This document shows positions 7,032 through 9,372 of a stretch of DNA of 9,372 nt, one piece after another. The DNA is taken from the NCBI GenBank assembly GCA_964343975.1, contig CAYFLU010000131.1, positions 1-9,372 of the forward strand. Reading direction: 5' to 3'. Each line of letters begins with the position of its first letter. Position 1 is the stretch's first letter. This stretch comes from SCUN01 sp964343975 (lineage in GTDB: Bacteria > Acidobacteriota > Vicinamibacteria > Vicinamibacterales > SCN-69-37). Under the pieces are notes generated by a model. That model was not told where the DNA came from. It did not search any database and worked only from the letters and a program-made list of their open reading frames with translations. Made by a program: the position numbers and the translations under genes.

Positions 7032-7829
7032 TCAGACGAGCAATTCGCCGCGGAGCACGGTGACGGCGCGGCCGGCCATGCGCACGCGGTCGCCGTCGAG
7101 CTTCACGAGCAGCACGCCCGCGCGCCCCGAGACCTGGTGCGCGAGCATTTCGACGCGCCCGAGCTTGGCGCTCCAGTACGGCACGAGCCGGCAGTGCGCC
7201 GATCCGGTGACCGGGTCTTCGTTGATGCCGACCTTGGGCGCAAAGAACCGCGACACGAAGTCACAGGCGCCATCGACGCTGCGCGCGGTCACGGTGACGC
7301 CGCGGCACTCCACCCCCGCCAGGCGGATGAAGTCGGGCCGCAGGTCGCGCACGAGCGCCTCGGCTTCGAGTTCGATCACGTAGTCCGTGCCGCCACGCCC
7401 GACGTAGCGCACGGACGTCGCCGCCACGCCGAGCGCATCGAGCAGCCCGGGCGGCGGGGTGACGGCTTCCGGGGCCACCACCGGGAAATTCAGTTCGATC
7501 CACTGGCCGTCGTGCGTCGCGGTGAGCACGCCACTGCGCGTGTGGAAGCGCACCGGCTCGCTCAGCTTGAGCCGGCCGGTCTCCCAGAGCGCATGCGCGC
7601 TCGCGAGGGTCGCATGGCCGCAGAGGTTGACCTCAGCGACCGGCGTGAACCAGCGGAGGTTGAAACCGTCGGCGCGCGGCTCGACGAAGGCGGTCTCCGA
7701 GAGGTTCATCTCGGCGGCGACTTTCTGCATCCAGCCCTCTTCGCGGGGCGAGTCGAGCAGGCACACAGCGGCGGGGTTTCCACGAAAGGCTTCAGAGGTA
7801 AACGCGTCGATCTGGAACAGTGGAGCCAT
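7032..7829 (-). CDS. PhzF family epimerase/isomerase
   Basis: Cytosolic protein of the PhzF/diaminopimelate-epimerase fold. PhzF itself isomerises DHHA in phenazine synthesis, but most members outside phenazine clusters have unknown substrates, and no other phenazine gene is nearby. The 265 residues contain FQIDAFTSEAFRGNPAAV (5-22), MNLSETAF with the catalytic-type Glu45 (41-48), RWFTPVAEVNLCGHATLAS (59-77) and NEDPVTGSAHC (203-213), the conserved second-domain motif. The two pseudo-symmetric halves divide near 115-130. Length is normal. The ATG at 7829 is preferred because it gives the usual family N-terminus and puts the catalytic glutamate at the same number as in PhzF; an in-frame ATG at 7850 would add seven residues. 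It stands alone, convergent with the cyclophilin gene and divergent from the glutamine synthetase gene. Confidence 0.92.
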   Translation of the reverse strand: MAPLFQIDAFTSEAFRGNPAAVCLLDSPREEGWMQKVAAEMNLSETAFVEPRADGFNLRWFTPVAEVNLCGHATLASAHALWETGRLKLSEPVRFHTRSGVLTATHDGQWIELNFPVVAPEAVTPPPGLLDALGVAATSVRYVGRGGTDYVIELEAEALVRDLRPDFIRLAGVECRGVTVTARSVDGACDFVSRFFAPKVGINEDPVTGSAHCRLVPYWSAKLGRVEMLAHQVSGRAGVLLVKLDGDRVRMAGRAVTVLRGELLV

Positions 7830-7853
7830 ATCCAGACTGTACATCGGCATCTT

Positions 7854-7876
7854 CGGCCGGAACTGGACACCGGCCG
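7854..7876. repeat. Short inverted repeat upstream of the phzF-like gene
   Basis: CGGCCGG (7854-7860) and CCGGCCG (7870-7876) form a 7-bp stem with a 9-base loop, 24 bases upstream of the chosen phzF-like ATG. The arms are very GC-rich and partly self-palindromic, so chance occurrence is realistic. If transcribed, it could mask the start region. Confidence 0.25.
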
Positions 7877-7941
7877 CTGCCGGGTTTCCGCGAGACCTTG
7901 CCGGCGATCACACGTACGTCAAAGATCGCGGCGGTTACGCT

Positions 7942-7957
7942 AAATGACCGGTCTTTT
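7942..7957. promoter_or_regulatory. Palindromic operator candidate over the glutamine synthetase promoter
   Basis: AAATGACCGGTCTTTT is a 16-bp palindrome with one mismatched central-flank pair (T7945/T7954) around a perfect GACCGGTC core. It occupies the spacer and -35 region just upstream of the extended -10 at 7959-7967, the usual place for a repressor site. The regulator is unknown. Confidence 0.4.
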
Positions 7958-7958
7958 G

Positions 7959-7967
7959 TGCTATAAA
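7959..7967 (+). promoter_or_regulatory. Extended -10 promoter of glutamine synthetase
   Basis: TGCTATAAA is an extended -10 element (TG-N-TATAAA) in an AT-rich island of otherwise GC-rich DNA, 32 bases before the ATG at 8000. No good -35 element is visible, which fits extended -10 promoters. Transcription would start near 7974, giving a leader of about 26 bases that contains the ribosome binding site GGAG at 7989-7992. Confidence 0.55.
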
Positions 7968-7999
7968 CGTTGAATCTTATTTTTCCATGGAGCCCAGCC

Positions 8000-9372
8000 A
8001 TGTCCCTGCGTGACTTTCTCGAAATCCCGTACGACAAGCTCGAAGACATGAACCTTGCGACCAAGGAGGCCCGGCTGAAGCGGACGCCGGCCCACAAGGC
8101 GCAGGAAAAGTGGATGAAGTACCTCACGGACGAGAAGCGCATCAAGGCCGTCACGGTCTGCTTCTCGGACCTCGAGGGCCGCATGCACGTCCTCGACTAC
8201 GACAAGAAGTTCCTGCTGAAGTCGGCCGACAACCTGACGTTCGACGGGTCGTCGATCCGCGGCTTCTCGCAGCAGGCCGAGTCGGACCTGCGGCTCGCGA
8301 TCGACTGGCCGGCGTTCTACATGCTGCCGTCGGACGTGTTCGGCCCGGGCAAGGCGCTCGTCTTCGCTGAAGTGCTCGAGAAGGACGGCACGCCGTACGT
8401 CGCCGACCTGCGCTCGCGCCTGAAGGCGTACACGGAAGAGCGCTTCAAGAAGGACGGCACGACGTTCAACGCGGCGATGGAAATCGAGGGCTTCCTCTTC
8501 AAGGGCCGCGATGCCGAGCGCCACTACCACGAGACGGGCAAGTTCGAGCTGATCAGCACGGGCGGCTACTACCACTCGCTGCCGGGTGACGCGCTCCGCC
8601 TCTTCATCGACAGCGCGGCCGAAGTGCAGCGTGCGATGGGCTTCCAGAACGAGAAGGACCACCCGGAAGTGGCGCCCTCGCAGTTCGAGATGAACTACTC
8701 GTACAGCGAAGTGAACATCGCCGCCGACCAGGTCCTGCTCTACAAGCTGCTGTGCCGTCAGGTCGCGGCGCGCATGGATCTGACCGCGTCGTTCCTGCCG
8801 AAGCCGATGACGGGCGTGAACGGCAACGGCATGCACACGAACCTGTCGATCTCGAAGGGCGGGAAGAACATCTTCTTTGACCCGAAGGGCCAGGACAAGC
8901 TGTCGAAGGCGGGCTGGAACTTCATCGACCGCATCCTCGCGAGCGGCCAGGAGATCTGCCTCACGCTCAACCCGAGCGTGAACGCGTACCGTCGTCTCGA
9001 CCCGCACTACGAGGCGCCGAACCAGATCAAGGCGTCGGCCGTGAACCGCGGCGCGATGGTCCGGATTCCGATCGGCAACGAGAAATCGGCCCGCGTGGAA
9101 GTGCGCTCGATCGCACCGGACGCGAACCCGTACCTCGCCCTCTACACGCTGCTGCGCACCGGCCTCGAAGGGCCGATCGAGAACAACGTGGACGCCGAAA
9201 CGCGCCGGAACCGCACGAAGTTCCTGCCCGACAACATCTACGACGCCATCCGCCTCTTCAAGAGCAGCAAGTTCGTCGTCGACATGCTCGGCGAGGAAGT
9301 GCACACGCGCTACGCGGACGTGAAGCTCGCGTCGGCGGAACGCTGCCCGAAGGCGCTCGGCTCGCAGATCAA
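8000..9372 (+). CDS. glnA: Glutamine synthetase, type I-like, 3' partial
   Basis: ATP-dependent ligation of ammonium to glutamate, the main entry of ammonium at low supply; cytosolic, normally a dodecamer. The frame is open for 457 codons to the window edge without a stop, so only a short C-terminal part is missing. Seen: a beta-grasp N-domain with LTFDGSSIRGFSQQAESD (79-96), metal-site acids in MEIEGFLF (160-167), EVAPSQFEMNY (223-233), the ATP/metal signature KPMTGVNGNGMHTNLS (268-283), NPSVNAYRRLDPHYEAPNQ (324-342), NRGAMVRIP (349-357) and RVEVRSIAPDANPYLAL (365-381). Both classical family signatures match. The N-terminus is about 35 residues longer than usual type I enzymes, and the NLYDLP adenylylation loop is not visible, so covalent control as in E. 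coli is unlikely. The start has GGAG at 7989-7992 with a 7-base spacer. The long opposite-strand frame is a composition effect. Confidence 0.95.
   Translation, partial: MSLRDFLEIPYDKLEDMNLATKEARLKRTPAHKAQEKWMKYLTDEKRIKAVTVCFSDLEGRMHVLDYDKKFLLKSADNLTFDGSSIRGFSQQAESDLRLAIDWPAFYMLPSDVFGPGKALVFAEVLEKDGTPYVADLRSRLKAYTEERFKKDGTTFNAAMEIEGFLFKGRDAERHYHETGKFELISTGGYYHSLPGDALRLFIDSAAEVQRAMGFQNEKDHPEVAPSQFEMNYSYSEVNIAADQVLLYKLLCRQVAARMDLTASFLPKPMTGVNGNGMHTNLSISKGGKNIFFDPKGQDKLSKAGWNFIDRILASGQEICLTLNPSVNAYRRLDPHYEAPNQIKASAVNRGAMVRIPIGNEKSARVEVRSIAPDANPYLALYTLLRTGLEGPIENNVDAETRRNRTKFLPDNIYDAIRLFKSSKFVVDMLGEEVHTRYADVKLASAERCPKALGSQI

Noticed and set aside
7961..9304. A 447-codon open frame on the minus strand across the glutamine synthetase gene
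   Set aside because: Composition is dominated by Arg, Val, Ala, Glu and His with no recognisable motif, and it mirrors a clearly conserved gene; it results from the codon bias of the + strand.

Overview
The window is high-GC DNA with a strongly G/C-ending codon bias, which is why many long mirror-image reading frames appear opposite the real genes. Gene order and protein types suggest an aerobic or microaerobic Gram-negative bacterium outside the classical Proteobacteria. The fused CcoN-CcoO oxidase subunit and the short single-heme CcoP are typical of groups such as Acidobacteriota, Gemmatimonadota and Bacteroidota. The GC content favours the first two. This placement is inference from gene architecture, not from a marker gene.

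Positions 1-4873 (+ strand) are one tightly packed operon for a cbb3-type cytochrome c oxidase: ccoNO (5' end outside the window), ccoQ, ccoP, ccoG, ccoH and a SafE/TauE-like membrane protein of the COG2836 type. Most junctions overlap or nearly touch. The exception is the 87-base ccoP-ccoG gap, which holds a strong two-part hairpin that may separate expression of the structural genes from that of the assembly genes. CcoN/O/P form the proton-pumping, high-affinity oxygen reductase. CcoG, CcoH and the SafE-like protein probably serve copper handling and assembly. The usual copper ATPase CcoI and the small protein CcoS are not in the window.

Positions 4951-6224 (- strand) form a two-gene unit: a NifU C-terminal-type Fe-S scaffold followed, with a one-base overlap, by a sigma-54 activator made only of an AAA+ domain and a Fis-type helix-turn-helix. 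The activator has no recognisable sensor domain, carries a cluster of cysteines at the end of the AAA+ module, and contains an in-frame internal ATG behind a near-perfect ribosome binding site that could yield a free 73-residue Fis-like protein. Upstream of this unit lie a sigma-54-like -24/-12 sequence, two palindromes 21 bp apart that together form a perfect inverted repeat, and a nested stem. This compact divergent control region and its self-contained regulator are the most interesting part of the window.

Positions 6398-6964 (+) encode an exported cyclophilin-like protein in which the usual catalytic arginine is replaced. It converges on a PhzF-family epimerase/isomerase (7032-7829, -), with an 18-bp perfect hairpin between them as a likely bidirectional terminator. 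From 8000 to the window end (+) is a type I-like glutamine synthetase, cut off at its 3' end, with a good extended -10 promoter and a palindromic operator candidate.
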